Shown here one piece after another: positions 25,906 to 35,261 of a stretch of 64,000 nt of DNA; position 1 is the first letter of the stretch, and each line of letters opens with the position of its first letter. A model generated the notes under the pieces. That model was not told the DNA's origin. It saw only the letters and a program-made list of their open reading frames with translations, and made no database searches. The stretch is from the NCBI RefSeq assembly GCF_002295115.1, contig NZ_NSFV01000007.1, forward strand, positions 186,001-250,000. The letters are read 5' to 3'. A program made the translations under genes and the position numbers. Origin of the DNA: Mesorhizobium sp. WSM4311. Lineage in GTDB: Bacteria; Pseudomonadota; Alphaproteobacteria; Rhizobiales; Rhizobiaceae.

Positions 25906-26250
25906 GAAACCCTTGTCCTCACGCTCGTCGCCGCTTCGCGGCTCGCTCCGGACGGGGCGCGCCAACAGGCGCGACGCCCGGTTGGGCTGGCGGCCTCCGG
26001 CCGAGAAGCCACCGGTGGGACTATTGCGTTAGTTGCGGCACCCTAACCCCAGACAAACAAAAAGGCGGGATAAATCCCGCCTTCCCATGCTTGGTAGCCT
26101 GATCGGGAGCGTCCGGTCCGGGCTGGCAGCTATCTGCTGTTCCAGCTTGTCGGGTCTTTCCGCTCCGGGCGCGCTTCTCGCGCGACCGTCAGTACATCCG
26201 TGACTTGCCGCGCGCCCCGGGCTCTCGCCCGGCGCGCGCCATTCGCAAAA
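25906..26250. other. Gene-free stretch with hairpins downstream of cspA
   Basis: No gene is visible. It holds several short GC palindromes (near 25925, 25965 and 25990), a terminator at 26054-26083 and a very stable GC-rich hairpin at about 26210-26239 directly beyond the cspA stop. On minus it could form a roughly 170-base structured cspA 3' UTR. Confidence 0.55.
26054..26083 (-). terminator. Terminator downstream of cspA
   Basis: Perfect 10-bp stem AAGGCGGGAT/ATCCCGCCTT with a two-base loop; on minus it is followed by TTTTTGTTTG. It is 168 bases past the cspA stop and is the first T-tailed hairpin in that direction. Confidence 0.82.
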
Positions 26251-26463
26251 TCAGGCTGCCTTGCTCAGAGATCCAGCGGACGACTTGCCAGTGCGGCGGT
26301 CCTGCTCGATCTCGAAGTTGATCTTCTGGCCTTCGACCAGGGTCGACAGTCCAGCGCGCTCGACAGCGGAGATGTGGACGAAAACGTCCGCGCCGCCCGC
26401 GTCAGGCTGGATGAAGCCGAAGCCCTTGGTGGCGTTGAACCACTTGACCGTTCCAGTTGCCAT
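26251..26463 (-). CDS. cspA: Cold shock protein, CspA family
   Basis: A 70-residue single OB-fold RNA/ssDNA-binding protein. RNP1 is KGFGFI (13-18) and RNP2 is VFVHIS (27-32); the N-terminal MATGTVKWFNATKG is typical. The promoter candidate 130 bases upstream gives a long 5' UTR, as in many cold-shock genes. The family is clear; which of several paralogues it is cannot be told. Confidence 0.95.
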   Translation of the reverse strand: MATGTVKWFNATKGFGFIQPDAGGADVFVHISAVERAGLSTLVEGQKINFEIEQDRRTGKSSAGSLSKAA

Positions 26464-26599
26464 AAAAATAGTCCTTGCATTTGCTTTGGTTTGACCGGAC
26501 CGAAGTCCAGCCGGTGTGCATCGAGATTTTGGAGATAGACGTCAGCAAACGCGAAGATCGCGAGGCCCGGATCGATCGGCCGAAATATCAATGGGGCTG

Positions 26600-26627
26600 A
26601 TATAGGCTGCTTTCGTTCCAAAAACAA
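26600..26627 (-). promoter_or_regulatory. Candidate cspA promoter
   Basis: On minus, TTGTTT (26627-26622) and CTATAT (26605-26600) are 16 bp apart. Transcription would start near 26593, leaving about 130 bases of leader before the cspA ATG. Confidence 0.5.
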
Positions 26628-26736
26628 GACTGCGTGAGAAAGCCGTGATTGAGAACTGCCCAACCGCCGCCCCAATCTGGTGAAACCGTCGTGGCAGATC
26701 GCGCTGTCCGTGGGCGGCGGATCAGGGGAGGAGACC

Positions 26737-27066
26737 ATGAAAACCATAGTGCTTGCCGCCTGTCTGACGCTGGTGGCCGCCGAGGCGCAGGCCATCTCGC
26801 GCTATGACCCGACGCATATGAGCTGCGGCAAGGTGCAGTCGACGATCGCCAGGCAAGGCGCGGTCATCCTGCGCTACCAGTCGAAGCGGGTGCCGGGGCT
26901 GCCGCTCTATGACCGCTATGTGCAGAGCCAGCAATTCTGCACAATGGGCGAGGTGAGGACGCGCGCCTATGTGCCGAGCGCTGACACCAAGTCCTGCCCG
27001 GTCTACAACTGCAAGCGGCCGGACAATGACCGGCATTTCCGCCGGCGATTTTTCCACAACAATTAG
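26737..27066 (+). CDS. Small secreted cysteine-containing protein
   Basis: A 109-residue protein with a signal peptide of about 19 residues (MKTIVLAACL to AEAQA) and a mature part with four cysteines (MSCGK, QQFC, SCPVYNC), so two disulfides are likely in the periplasm. The C terminus is basic (RHFRRRFFHNN). GGGGAGGAGACC just upstream fixes the start. I do not recognise a characterised family; similar short hypotheticals occur in Rhizobiales. Confidence 0.68.
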   Translation: MKTIVLAACLTLVAAEAQAISRYDPTHMSCGKVQSTIARQGAVILRYQSKRVPGLPLYDRYVQSQQFCTMGEVRTRAYVPSADTKSCPVYNCKRPDNDRHFRRRFFHNN

Positions 27067-27104
27067 GGGCAGCGCCAATTAGGGGCAGCGTCCGCGCCGG
27101 CGGT

Positions 27105-27674
27105 TCAGAACCCGAAGGATACCTGCGCCGGTGGGGGCGGGCCGACGCGCACGCCTTCCATGGCCAGCATCTTTTCCTTGGTGACGGAGCCGCCCGGCGC
27201 CGAGAAGCCGCCAATCTTGCCGCCTGCCGCCAGGATGCGGTGGCAGGGGATCACCAGCGGCACGGGGTTGGCGCCAAGGGCGGCACCGGTTTCGCGCGGC
27301 AGGCCGGCATGGCCGGCGCGCTTGGCGAGTTCGCCATAAGTGGTTGTCTCGCCATAGCTGAGCTTGCGTGCCGCGTCGTAGATGGCCAGGCGGAAATCGT
27401 CGACGCCGTCGAGATCGACCGGGACATCGGAGAAATCGACGTCCTCGCCGGCGGCGTATGCCTTGATCGAGGCAATGAGCTCGACCACCCATGGCGGCTG
27501 GGCCGTCGAGGCGGAAACGCCGCCATGGCGCATCAGCCGCCGCTCCACTGATTCACGGCTGCGTTCGGGCAGGCAGAGCCGGATCAGGCCCCTTTTGCTC
27601 CAGGCGATGCCCATGAAACCGATCACTGTTTCTAACACTGCGTGGCCGGCTGTGATCGACGGTGTCGTTTCCAT
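27105..27674 (-). CDS. ogt: Methylated-DNA--protein-cysteine methyltransferase
   Basis: A 189-residue suicidal DNA repair protein that removes alkyl groups from O6-alkylguanine. The active site is PCHR (143-146, acceptor Cys144), preceded by SYGETTTYGELAKRAG, the helix-turn-helix DNA site. The N-terminal domain is divergent and there is no Ada regulatory domain. ATG 27674 follows AAAGGAGCG; the frame runs to 27725 without support. Confidence 0.9.
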   Translation of the reverse strand: METTPSITAGHAVLETVIGFMGIAWSKRGLIRLCLPERSRESVERRLMRHGGVSASTAQPPWVVELIASIKAYAAGEDVDFSDVPVDLDGVDDFRLAIYDAARKLSYGETTTYGELAKRAGHAGLPRETGAALGANPVPLVIPCHRILAAGGKIGGFSAPGGSVTKEKMLAMEGVRVGPPPPAQVSFGF

Positions 27675-27855
27675 GATGCGCTCCTTTCCGCAAAACGGCG
27701 AAATCCGGGATTCCCGCCGGTACATATCAGGAACAATATGGCATCACCGCCCGCGTCTCGCCACCCGAAAACCACCAGATGGCCCCGATTGCTACCCTGG
27801 AATCGCTGGTGTAAGGGATTTCTTAACATCCCGACGAACCGGACCCGAGCGCGGC

Positions 27856-28800
27856 TTGCCAGCAAAACAAACCCTTATCGCGATCGGCGTGATCGTGGCG
27901 GCAGCCGGCATGAGTGGCTGCACCTCGACTTCGCAGATGAAAGCCGCGCCGTCCCTGACCGAAACCGCGACCGTTGCCGGCAGCGATGCCGGCTTCACCA
28001 TACCGCTGCCGGAGACGGTTTCCGTGCTGCCGCAATCCTCCGGTATCGCCCCCGTCCAGACCGCCGAATTGACGCCTGGCGCAGCGACCCCGCCGGCGCT
28101 TGATCCAGCCGCCCAGCCGGCCGCGACGACCGCCGCCTTTGCCGGCCCGACGCCGGCCGCACTCGCCGTACCCGCTGTCATGACCGCCAACGCCTGGCAG
28201 GCGCCGCCGCCGGCCAAGGCGGGCCAGCCCGTCAAGGCGGCTCAGGCGGTTCAGACCTACACCACCGCCGGGCTCATCGTGCCGGCGGTCGCCGGCAGCG
28301 GCCAGAAACTGCCTGCGGTGCAGCAGGTTGCCTATGTCGTGCCGCAGAACCCGGCTTCCCTGGTGCAGTTTCCCTCCGCGCCGGTTGATCCGGCGCAGGA
28401 GGAGCATACGGGCGTGCGCGGCGACGTCGACCGGCTGATCGTCAAATACGCCGCGCTCTACCAGGTGCCGGTCGATCTGGTGCGCCATGTCGTCAACCGC
28501 GAGAGCACCTTCAATCCCAAGGCCTACAACAATGGCCATTGGGGGCTGATGCAGATCAAGCACGCGACGGCGCGCGGCATGGGCTATGACGGCCCGGCCA
28601 AGGGCCTGTTCGACGCCGAAACCAATCTGAAATACGCGGTCAAATATCTGCGCGGCGCCTGGCTGGTGGCGGGCGGCAACGCCAAGAAGGCGGACTGGCT
28701 CTACCAGACCGGCTATTATTTCGACGCCAAGCGCAGGGGCCTGCTCGAGGCGACCGGCCTCGGTGTCGACCGCAGGCGGCGTGCGCAGCCCGACGCCTGA
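27856..28800 (+). CDS. Lytic transglycosylase lipoprotein
   Basis: A 314-residue protein that begins at a TTG; no ATG gives a signal sequence. The leader ends in the lipobox MSGC (Cys22). Residues ~30-180 are a low-complexity Ala/Pro/Val linker. Residues ~190-310 are an SLT domain with the catalytic Glu216 in NRESTFNP and the GLMQIKHATARGMGY motif, so it should cleave murein glycan strands from the envelope. A GNAT gene follows after five bases. Confidence 0.83.
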   Translation: MPAKQTLIAIGVIVAAAGMSGCTSTSQMKAAPSLTETATVAGSDAGFTIPLPETVSVLPQSSGIAPVQTAELTPGAATPPALDPAAQPAATTAAFAGPTPAALAVPAVMTANAWQAPPPAKAGQPVKAAQAVQTYTTAGLIVPAVAGSGQKLPAVQQVAYVVPQNPASLVQFPSAPVDPAQEEHTGVRGDVDRLIVKYAALYQVPVDLVRHVVNRESTFNPKAYNNGHWGLMQIKHATARGMGYDGPAKGLFDAETNLKYAVKYLRGAWLVAGGNAKKADWLYQTGYYFDAKRRGLLEATGLGVDRRRRAQPDA

Positions 28801-28805
28801 GCGCG

Positions 28806-29294
28806 ATGCCTGAACCGCGCCCGCCGGCCCTCAACGACATCCGGCTGCGCAAGCTTCTCGACGAGACGCTCGTTGCACCGCACTGGCCGGATGGTTTTGC
28901 CATGCGTTGCTTCGAGCCAGGCGACGCGCCGCCTTTGCATGCACTGCTGAGCGAGGTGTTCGACGACGGCGCCGACGGCCCGTTCGACGAATGGTGGCCG
29001 CGCATATCGGCCGATCCCGAATTCGACCCGGCGCTGTGCTTCCTCGTCATCGACGCCAAGGGCCGGCTGGCGGCAGCGGCGCTGTGCTGGACAAGGGCTT
29101 TCGTCAAGGATCTCGCCGTTCATCCCGAGGCGCGCGGCAAGGGCATCGGCGAGGCGCTGATGTGGCAAGCCTTCGCCACCTTTCGCGGTCGCGGCGCGGC
29201 CCATGTCGACCTCAAGACCAACACGGTCGAGAATGCCGCCGCGGTGCGGCTCTACGAGCGGCTGGGGATGATGCCCGTAGCCTGGGAAGGCTAG
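28806..29294 (+). CDS. GNAT family N-acetyltransferase
   Basis: A 162-residue acetyltransferase. The acetyl-CoA site is VHPEARGKGIGEALM (about residues 104-118), followed by VDLKTNTVENAAAVRLYERLGM, both standard for GNAT. The first 40 residues are a variable extension. The five-base gap to the transglycosylase gene suggests one transcript. Substrate unknown. Confidence 0.86.
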   Translation: MPEPRPPALNDIRLRKLLDETLVAPHWPDGFAMRCFEPGDAPPLHALLSEVFDDGADGPFDEWWPRISADPEFDPALCFLVIDAKGRLAAAALCWTRAFVKDLAVHPEARGKGIGEALMWQAFATFRGRGAAHVDLKTNTVENAAAVRLYERLGMMPVAWEG

Positions 29295-29490
29295 GGTGCG
29301 TTGATGTTCAGGTGATGCCGGCCTGCGAGCGTCGAACCCCTTCACTTCCGATGCTCACCTCGTCAAGGACGCTCCGCTCCGGTTTTGGGAACCCAAAGCG
29401 TCGTTCCGCATTCAGGGACTGGGTGGGAATCTGACGAGCTGTTGACACGCGGAGGTTTCCGTTGCCGGCTCCAAAGGGAGACCCGCCACC

Positions 29491-30759
29491 GTGAAGCTTT
29501 TCCACGCATTTCTGGCGCTTGCGGTAGGTGTTGTGCTTTCGGCCGCTCCGGTGCATGCCGTCGACCTCTCGATCGTGTCGGGAGACACCGGCAACGGCAT
29601 CAAGGTGCTTCGCGAGATACTCGACCGCTACGAGAAAGAGAGCGGCAACAAGGTTTCCATCGTCGTGCTGCCGCCGTCGACGACCGACCAGTTCGGCCTG
29701 TACAGACTGTGGCTTGCAGCCGGCAACAGCGATATCGACGTCTACCAGACCGACGTCATCTGGGCGCCGCAGCTCGCCAGCCAGCTCATCGACCTGACCG
29801 CGGCGGCCAAGGATGTCGTCGGCGCCCATTTCCCGTCGATCATCCAGTCGCAGACCGTCAATGGCAAGCTCGTCGCCTTGCCGATCTTCACCGACGCGCC
29901 GGCGCTCTACTATCGCAAGGATCTCCTCGACAAATACGGCGCCAAGGTGCCGGCAACCTGGAAGGAGCTGGCCGACACCGCCAAGCTGGTCATGGATAAG
30001 GAACGCGCGGCCGGCAACAAGGACATCTGGGGCTTCGTCTTCCAGGGCAATGCCTATGAAGGGCTGACCTGCAACGCGCTCGAATGGGCGATGTCGAACG
30101 GCGGCGGCCAGATCATCGAGCCGGACGGCACCGTCTCCATCAATAACCCGCAAGCGGCGGCCGCGCTCGACATGGCCAAGGGGTGGGTTGGAACCATCTC
30201 GCCGCCCGGCGTGCTTGCCTATCAGGAAGAGGAATCGCGCGGCGTCTGGCAGACCGGCAACGCCGTGTTCATGCGCAACTGGCCGTATGCCTATGCGCTT
30301 GGCAACAGCGAAGCCTCGCCGATCAAGGGCAAATTCGACGTGGCGCCTTTGCCGGCCGGCACAGGTGAGGGCGCCCGGCCGGTCGCGACGCTGGGTGGCT
30401 GGAACCTTGCGGTCTCCAAATATTCCAAGCACACCGGCGCGGCGATCGAGCTGGCCAAGTTCATCGCCTCGCCAGAAATGCAGAAATTCCGGACGCTCAA
30501 GACATCCAACCTGCCGACCATCCAGGCGCTCTACGACGATGCCGACATCGCCAGGCAACAGCCGATCGTGCCGCGTTGGAAACAGATATTCCTCAACGCG
30601 GTGCCGCGTCCCTCCGCCACCGTCAAGATCAAATACAACGAAGCATCGAGCCAGTTCTGGACGGCGGTGCACAACACCTTGTCCGGCGAAGGCAGCGCCG
30701 CGGACAATCTGGCCGACCTCGAAGCGAGACTGACCAAGCTGAAAGGCAAGGGCTGGTGA
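29491..30759 (+). CDS. Sugar ABC transporter substrate-binding protein
   Basis: A 422-residue periplasmic binding protein (SBP family 1) with a signal peptide cleaved near VHA, initiated by GTG. The mature start VDLSIVSGDTGNGIKVLREIL and the segments DVYQTDVIWAPQLA, YYRKDLLDKYG and NWPYAYAL resemble trehalose/maltose-type (ThuE-like) binding proteins. It is the first gene of an operon with two permeases; the second gene's GTG overlaps its stop by four bases. The sugar is inferred, not shown. Confidence 0.88.
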   Translation: MKLFHAFLALAVGVVLSAAPVHAVDLSIVSGDTGNGIKVLREILDRYEKESGNKVSIVVLPPSTTDQFGLYRLWLAAGNSDIDVYQTDVIWAPQLASQLIDLTAAAKDVVGAHFPSIIQSQTVNGKLVALPIFTDAPALYYRKDLLDKYGAKVPATWKELADTAKLVMDKERAAGNKDIWGFVFQGNAYEGLTCNALEWAMSNGGGQIIEPDGTVSINNPQAAAALDMAKGWVGTISPPGVLAYQEEESRGVWQTGNAVFMRNWPYAYALGNSEASPIKGKFDVAPLPAGTGEGARPVATLGGWNLAVSKYSKHTGAAIELAKFIASPEMQKFRTLKTSNLPTIQALYDDADIARQQPIVPRWKQIFLNAVPRPSATVKIKYNEASSQFWTAVHNTLSGEGSAADNLADLEARLTKLKGKGW

Positions 30760-31703
30760 GCGTCACGCCTGTGAAGCGATCGCGACTGATGGCGCAGCGC
30801 GTGCGCTCGGCATGGCTGTTCGTGGCGCCGATGCTCCTGGTGCTTGCCGCCGTTGCCGGCTGGCCGCTCGCCCGCACCGTCTATTTCAGCTTCACCGACG
30901 CCTCGCTGGCGGATCTCGATGCCCGCCGATTTGTCGGCTTCGACAATTATTTCTCGGTGCTGCGCCTGCCCAGCGGCCGGGTGATCCATGACGGGCTGCT
31001 CGTCGACCCGGTCTGGTGGCGCGCCGTCTGGAACACGGTGCGTTTCGCGGTGATTTCGGTGACCTGCGAGACGATCCTCGGCACGATCGTCGCCCTGGTG
31101 CTCAACGCCCAGTTCGCCGGCCGCGGCATCGTCAGGGCGGCGATCCTCATCCCGTGGGCGATCCCGACGATCGTTTCGGCCAAGATGTGGCAATGGATGC
31201 TCAACGACCAGTTCGGCATCATCAATGTCGTGCTGGTCAACCTTGGCCTGATCAGCGGCAAGATCGCCTGGACGGCCAGCGCCGACACGGCAATGGTGGC
31301 CGTCCTCATCGTCGACATCTGGAAGACGACACCGTTCATGGCGCTGCTGATCCTTGCGGCACTGCAGATGCTGCCGGGCGAGATAATCGAGGTCGCCAAG
31401 CTCGACGGCGCCAATCCGTGGCAGATCTTCTGGCGGGTGACCTTGCCGCTGATCCGCCCGGCGGTGATGGTGGCCGTGATCTTCCGCGCGCTCGACGCGC
31501 TGCGCATCTTCGACCTGATCTACGTGCTGACGCCCAACAATGTGCACACCAAGTCGATGTCGGTGTTCGCCCGCGAGAACCTGTTCGAGTTCGACAAGTT
31601 CGCCTATGGCTCCGCCGCGTCGACCTTGCTTTTCCTGATCCTGGCCCTGCTTTCCATCGCCTATATCCGGATCGGCCGGATCAGCCTGGACGGAGGCCGC
31701 TGA
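30756..31703 (+). CDS. Sugar ABC transporter permease (MalF/ThuF type)
   Basis: A 315-residue inner-membrane permease with about six helices and the EAA-loop IEVAKLDGANPWQIFWRVTLP that contacts the ATPase. The start is a GTG overlapping the binding-protein stop (GTGA). It is followed by the second permease after one base. No gene for the ATPase is next to it, so it must share one encoded elsewhere. Confidence 0.9.
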   Translation: MSVTPVKRSRLMAQRVRSAWLFVAPMLLVLAAVAGWPLARTVYFSFTDASLADLDARRFVGFDNYFSVLRLPSGRVIHDGLLVDPVWWRAVWNTVRFAVISVTCETILGTIVALVLNAQFAGRGIVRAAILIPWAIPTIVSAKMWQWMLNDQFGIINVVLVNLGLISGKIAWTASADTAMVAVLIVDIWKTTPFMALLILAALQMLPGEIIEVAKLDGANPWQIFWRVTLPLIRPAVMVAVIFRALDALRIFDLIYVLTPNNVHTKSMSVFARENLFEFDKFAYGSAASTLLFLILALLSIAYIRIGRISLDGGR

Positions 31704-31704
31704 G

Positions 31705-32529
31705 ATGCGGATGCTGAAGCGAACGGCCTTCTACCTGCTGGTCGCGGTGATCGCCTTCGTCGCGGTGTTCCCGTTCTACTACGCCGTCGTCACCAGCCTG
31801 AAATCGGGAACCGAGCTGTTCCAGGCCGACCTCTGGCCGAAGACGCCAAGCCTCGCCAACTACCGCAACGTGCTGACCGAAGGCAGCTTCGTGCGCAACC
31901 TGGTGAATTCGCTGGTCGTCTCGAGCGCGGTCGTCCTGTCCTCGCTGCTGCTCGGCGTCACCGCCGCTTACGCGCTGGCGCGCATCCGCTTCCGCGGCCG
32001 CTCGGCGCTGCTGCTCGCCATCCTGTCGGTCTCGATGTTCCCGCAGGTGGCGGTGCTGGCCGGGCTGTTCGAACTGGTGCGCATGTTCGGCCTCTACAAT
32101 TCGCTGTTCGCACTGATCTTCTCCTACATGATCTTCACCTTGCCGTTCACGGTCTGGGTGCTCACCGCCTTCGTCCGCGACCTGCCGGCCGAGGTCGAGG
32201 AGGCGGCGATCCTGGACGGCGCCACGCCATGGATCATCATCACGCGGATCTTCCTGCCGCTGATGTGGCCGGCGCTGGCCACCACCGGGCTCCTGGCCTT
32301 TATCGGTGCCTGGAACGAGTTCCTGTTTGCCCTGACCTTCACCTCCAACAATGCGCAGCGGACCGTGCCGGTGGCGATCGCGCTGCTTTCCGGCAACTCG
32401 CAGTTCGAGATCCCCTGGGGCAACATCATGGCCGCATCGGTGATCGTCACCGTGCCGCTGGTGGTGCTGGTGCTGATCTTCCAGCGCAAGATCGTCTCCG
32501 GCCTCACCGCCGGCGGGGTCAAGGGGTGA
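31705..32529 (+). CDS. Sugar ABC transporter permease (MalG/ThuG type)
   Basis: A 274-residue permease with about six helices. The EAA-loop is VEEAAILDGATPWIIITRIFLP. The C-terminal QRKIVSGLTAGGVKG is typical of the MalG subfamily and pairs with the MalF-type subunit upstream. It ends the operon; the next gene (DUF1311) has its own strong ribosome site 126 bases later. Confidence 0.91.
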   Translation: MRMLKRTAFYLLVAVIAFVAVFPFYYAVVTSLKSGTELFQADLWPKTPSLANYRNVLTEGSFVRNLVNSLVVSSAVVLSSLLLGVTAAYALARIRFRGRSALLLAILSVSMFPQVAVLAGLFELVRMFGLYNSLFALIFSYMIFTLPFTVWVLTAFVRDLPAEVEEAAILDGATPWIIITRIFLPLMWPALATTGLLAFIGAWNEFLFALTFTSNNAQRTVPVAIALLSGNSQFEIPWGNIMAASVIVTVPLVVLVLIFQRKIVSGLTAGGVKG

Positions 32530-32654
32530 CACGGTTTCCCCGCGGCAGATCTGGAAAGGAACTGTCCACCAAGACGGCAGGCCGTGTCTTGCCTCCACTC
32601 CTTCGGTTGCTAAGGTCCGCCTGCGTGGGGCTTGTTGAAACAGGAGGAAACACG

Positions 32655-33077
32655 ATGCGGTTTCTGCTTTCCAGCCTTGCTACTCTGCTCCTTGCCGCTC
32701 CGCTGCTTGCCGTCCCGGCGCGGGCCGCCGCCGACTGCGCCAACGCGCAGGACCAGACGACCATGAATCAATGCGCCGGCAAGGATTTCGACGCGGCAGA
32801 CAAGAAGCTCAACGACGCCTACAAGCAGATCGAGGGCCGGCTGAAGGACGATGCGGCATCGAAGAAGTTGCTGGTCGACGCGCAGCGCGGCTGGGTCGCC
32901 TTCCGCGACGCCGAATGCAAGTTCCAGGGTGGTCCGATCGACCAGGCGGGTACCGTCTATCCGATGGTCGTCGCCAATTGCCGGACGGCGCTCACCAACG
33001 ATCGGCTGAAGGATTTCCAGACCTATCTCAACTGCCCTGAAGGCGAGTTGAACTGCCCGGTGCCGACGGCGCAGTAG
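32655..33077 (+). CDS. LprI/DUF1311 family secreted protein
   Basis: A 140-residue protein with a signal peptide (MRFLLSSLA to ARAAA) and a DUF1311 domain marked by CANAQDQTTMNQCAGKDF, LNDAYKQI and AQRGWVAFRDAECKF. Some relatives (LprI) inhibit lysozyme. CAGGAGGAAACACG upstream fixes the start. Cysteines at the start, middle and end suggest disulfides. Role in this organism is not known. Confidence 0.86.
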   Translation: MRFLLSSLATLLLAAPLLAVPARAAADCANAQDQTTMNQCAGKDFDAADKKLNDAYKQIEGRLKDDAASKKLLVDAQRGWVAFRDAECKFQGGPIDQAGTVYPMVVANCRTALTNDRLKDFQTYLNCPEGELNCPVPTAQ

Positions 33078-33218
33078 CGTTCGTCCATCCCATCGGGAAG
33101 ATATGCCCCTCCCGTCGCCGGGCGGCGTGCGAAAATGTCGGGACCGATCGTCGCCAAACGTCCTTGGGTCGCAGAGCAACAGCGCCGGGACGCCGGCGCC
33201 GATTTAAGGGAGCCGATC

Positions 33219-33962
33219 ATGATCACCTTTCCCAACGAATCCGCCAGATACCGCACCGCCCGCGAAAAGCTGCTGACGAAGGAAATCGAGCTGCGCCGCG
33301 CCATGGAAGCCGTGGCCGAGGCGCGGCGGGCGCTGCCGCCGGGCGGGCTGATCCGCCAGGATTATGTATTCGATGCGCTGGATGTCGACGGCAGGCCGGC
33401 GAAGACAAAACTGTCGGAGCTGTTCGCGCCGGGCAAGGATACGCTCATCCTCTACCAGATGATGTTTCCGCGCCATCCCCAGGAAAGACGCGACGTGGCG
33501 ACATCTGGCGGCACGGCCAGGCTCGCCCGGCCGGACCAGCCATGTCCATCCTGCACGGCGCTGCTCGACCAGTGGGACGGCGCCGTCGGCCACCTCGAAG
33601 CCGCCGGCTTCAACTTTGCCGTGGTGGCCAAGACCGCATTGGAAAACCTGGTCACGCTCGGCCGCGATCGCGGCTGGAAGAACATGCGGCTGGTGTCGTC
33701 GGCCGCCAACAGCTTCAAGCGCGACTACAATGCGGAGACGGCCGACGGCGCGCAGATCCCGCTGCTGTCGGTGTTCCACCGCGACGGCGACGGCATCAGG
33801 CATTTCTGGTCGTCCGAGCTCGGCTTCGCGCCGCCGGAGCCCGGCCAGGACCCGCGCGCCATCGGCACCTGCGAGATCCTGTGGAACCTGATGGATTTTA
33901 CCCCGCAAGGCCGGCCCGATTGGCATGAGCAGCTGCAGTATGGGGCGGGGTGTTGTCACTGA
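33219..33962 (+). CDS. DUF899 thioredoxin-like protein
   Basis: A 247-residue protein of the DUF899 family, a thioredoxin-fold group of unknown function. Recognisable parts are KLLTKEIELRRAMEAVAEARRALPPGG, LFAPGKDTLILYQMMFP, a CPSC pair (CPSCTALLDQWDG) and the C-terminal LMDFTPQGRPDWHE. A short upstream frame from 33135 is discarded because TTTAAGGGAGCC precedes ATG 33219. It may be a redox protein, but reactivity is unproven. Confidence 0.84.
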   Translation: MITFPNESARYRTAREKLLTKEIELRRAMEAVAEARRALPPGGLIRQDYVFDALDVDGRPAKTKLSELFAPGKDTLILYQMMFPRHPQERRDVATSGGTARLARPDQPCPSCTALLDQWDGAVGHLEAAGFNFAVVAKTALENLVTLGRDRGWKNMRLVSSAANSFKRDYNAETADGAQIPLLSVFHRDGDGIRHFWSSELGFAPPEPGQDPRAIGTCEILWNLMDFTPQGRPDWHEQLQYGAGCCH

Positions 33963-34136
33963 GATCAGGACGTTTCGGCTTCAGTCGCCGCGCTTCAGCT
34001 TCGAATGCTTTTCGGCAAGCGGTCGCTATCCCACCTGCTCGATGAGCCAGGCGGGGCTCGTGCCTGCTTCGGCCGGAACATCGGAAGGCCCGCTGCATTG
34101 ATAGGAGACGGTTTCGACGCCCTTCACGGATTCGAA

Positions 34137-35135
34137 ATGCGACCGACGGTTAGCAGCCTGTGGGACCTGGTGCGAGAAAGCCTGGTTGGCTTTGTCAACG
34201 ACAATGCCCTTAGCCATGGCGCGGCGATGGCCTTCTATGCTGCCACGTCGCTGGCCCCGGTTCTGATAATTGTCATCGCGATAGCAGGCATTGCGTTTGG
34301 GCATGACGCAGCGCAGCTGGCTTTGTCTGCTCAGATTTCCGGGCTGATGGGTTCAGAAAGTGCGGCGCTGCTTCAAACCGCGCTCGAAGGGGCATCCAGC
34401 AAATCATCGGGGACCGTGGCGGCAATCATCGGCACGGCCACTTTGCTCGTCACCGCCTCCGCGGTGTTTGGCGAGATGCAGCAGGCCCTGAATGCAATAT
34501 GGAAGGTTGAAGCGAAAGGGGGTTCTTTGTCGCGGCTCTTGCGCGCCCGTGCGGCAAGTCTTGGCCTGGTCGCCGCCCTCGGCTTTATGTTGCTGGTCTC
34601 CTTGGTGGCGAGCGCGGCGATCTCGGCTTTGGGCAGCGTGATCAGCGCTCGATTGCCGTTCGGCGAATTTGTCCTGAGCGCGATCAACACCCTGATATCC
34701 TTTTCCCTGATCACCGTGATGTTTGCCGCGATCTACAAGGTCCTGCCGGACCGTGCCTTGCAATGGCGGGATGTCTCGATCGGTGCTGTCGTGACCGCCG
34801 CTCTGTTCACATTGGGGAAGTCGCTTATCGGCTGGTATATCGGCACAAGTGCAATCGCTTCCTCATATGGCGCGGCCGGAGGGCTGCTCGTCATACTGCT
34901 CTGGGTCTACTATTCATCACAAATCTTTCTGCTCGGTGCGGAGTTGACCCGAGCCTATTCCGTTCGGCATGGCAGCAGGTCCGATCTGTACGGGCTGGTT
35001 CACAATGCTCCCGTTTCAGAAAACCTTGTTTCAGTTCGTCGCAGGACCGGCGCTTCGGGCGTCGTTGCGTTGTTGGCGGTGGCCTGCGTGAGCGCAACGA
35101 TGACGGCCTTCATGCTGGGGCCTCGCCGCCCGTAG
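34137..35135 (+). CDS. YihY/BrkB family inner-membrane protein
   Basis: A 332-residue protein with about six hydrophobic segments matching YihY/BrkB, including ALSHGAAMAFYAATSLAPVLII near the N terminus and the C-terminal IASSYGAAGGLLVILLWVYYSSQIFLLGAELTRAY. Despite older RNase BN naming, these are membrane proteins of uncertain transport function. The frame is open from 34005, but ATG 34137 gives the family N terminus. It stands alone. Confidence 0.88.
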   Translation: MRPTVSSLWDLVRESLVGFVNDNALSHGAAMAFYAATSLAPVLIIVIAIAGIAFGHDAAQLALSAQISGLMGSESAALLQTALEGASSKSSGTVAAIIGTATLLVTASAVFGEMQQALNAIWKVEAKGGSLSRLLRARAASLGLVAALGFMLLVSLVASAAISALGSVISARLPFGEFVLSAINTLISFSLITVMFAAIYKVLPDRALQWRDVSIGAVVTAALFTLGKSLIGWYIGTSAIASSYGAAGGLLVILLWVYYSSQIFLLGAELTRAYSVRHGSRSDLYGLVHNAPVSENLVSVRRRTGASGVVALLAVACVSATMTAFMLGPRRP

Positions 35136-35261
35136 AGGAGCGGTCACGCCGCAATCGCGAGGCCGCTTTCATCCCTTCCCGGAAGGGAGAAGCGGCGCGT
35201 CGGCAACCTCACCGCCTCTGCCGCGTTGGGCCTTCGAGGACACCTCTCACGGAGCGCTTCG

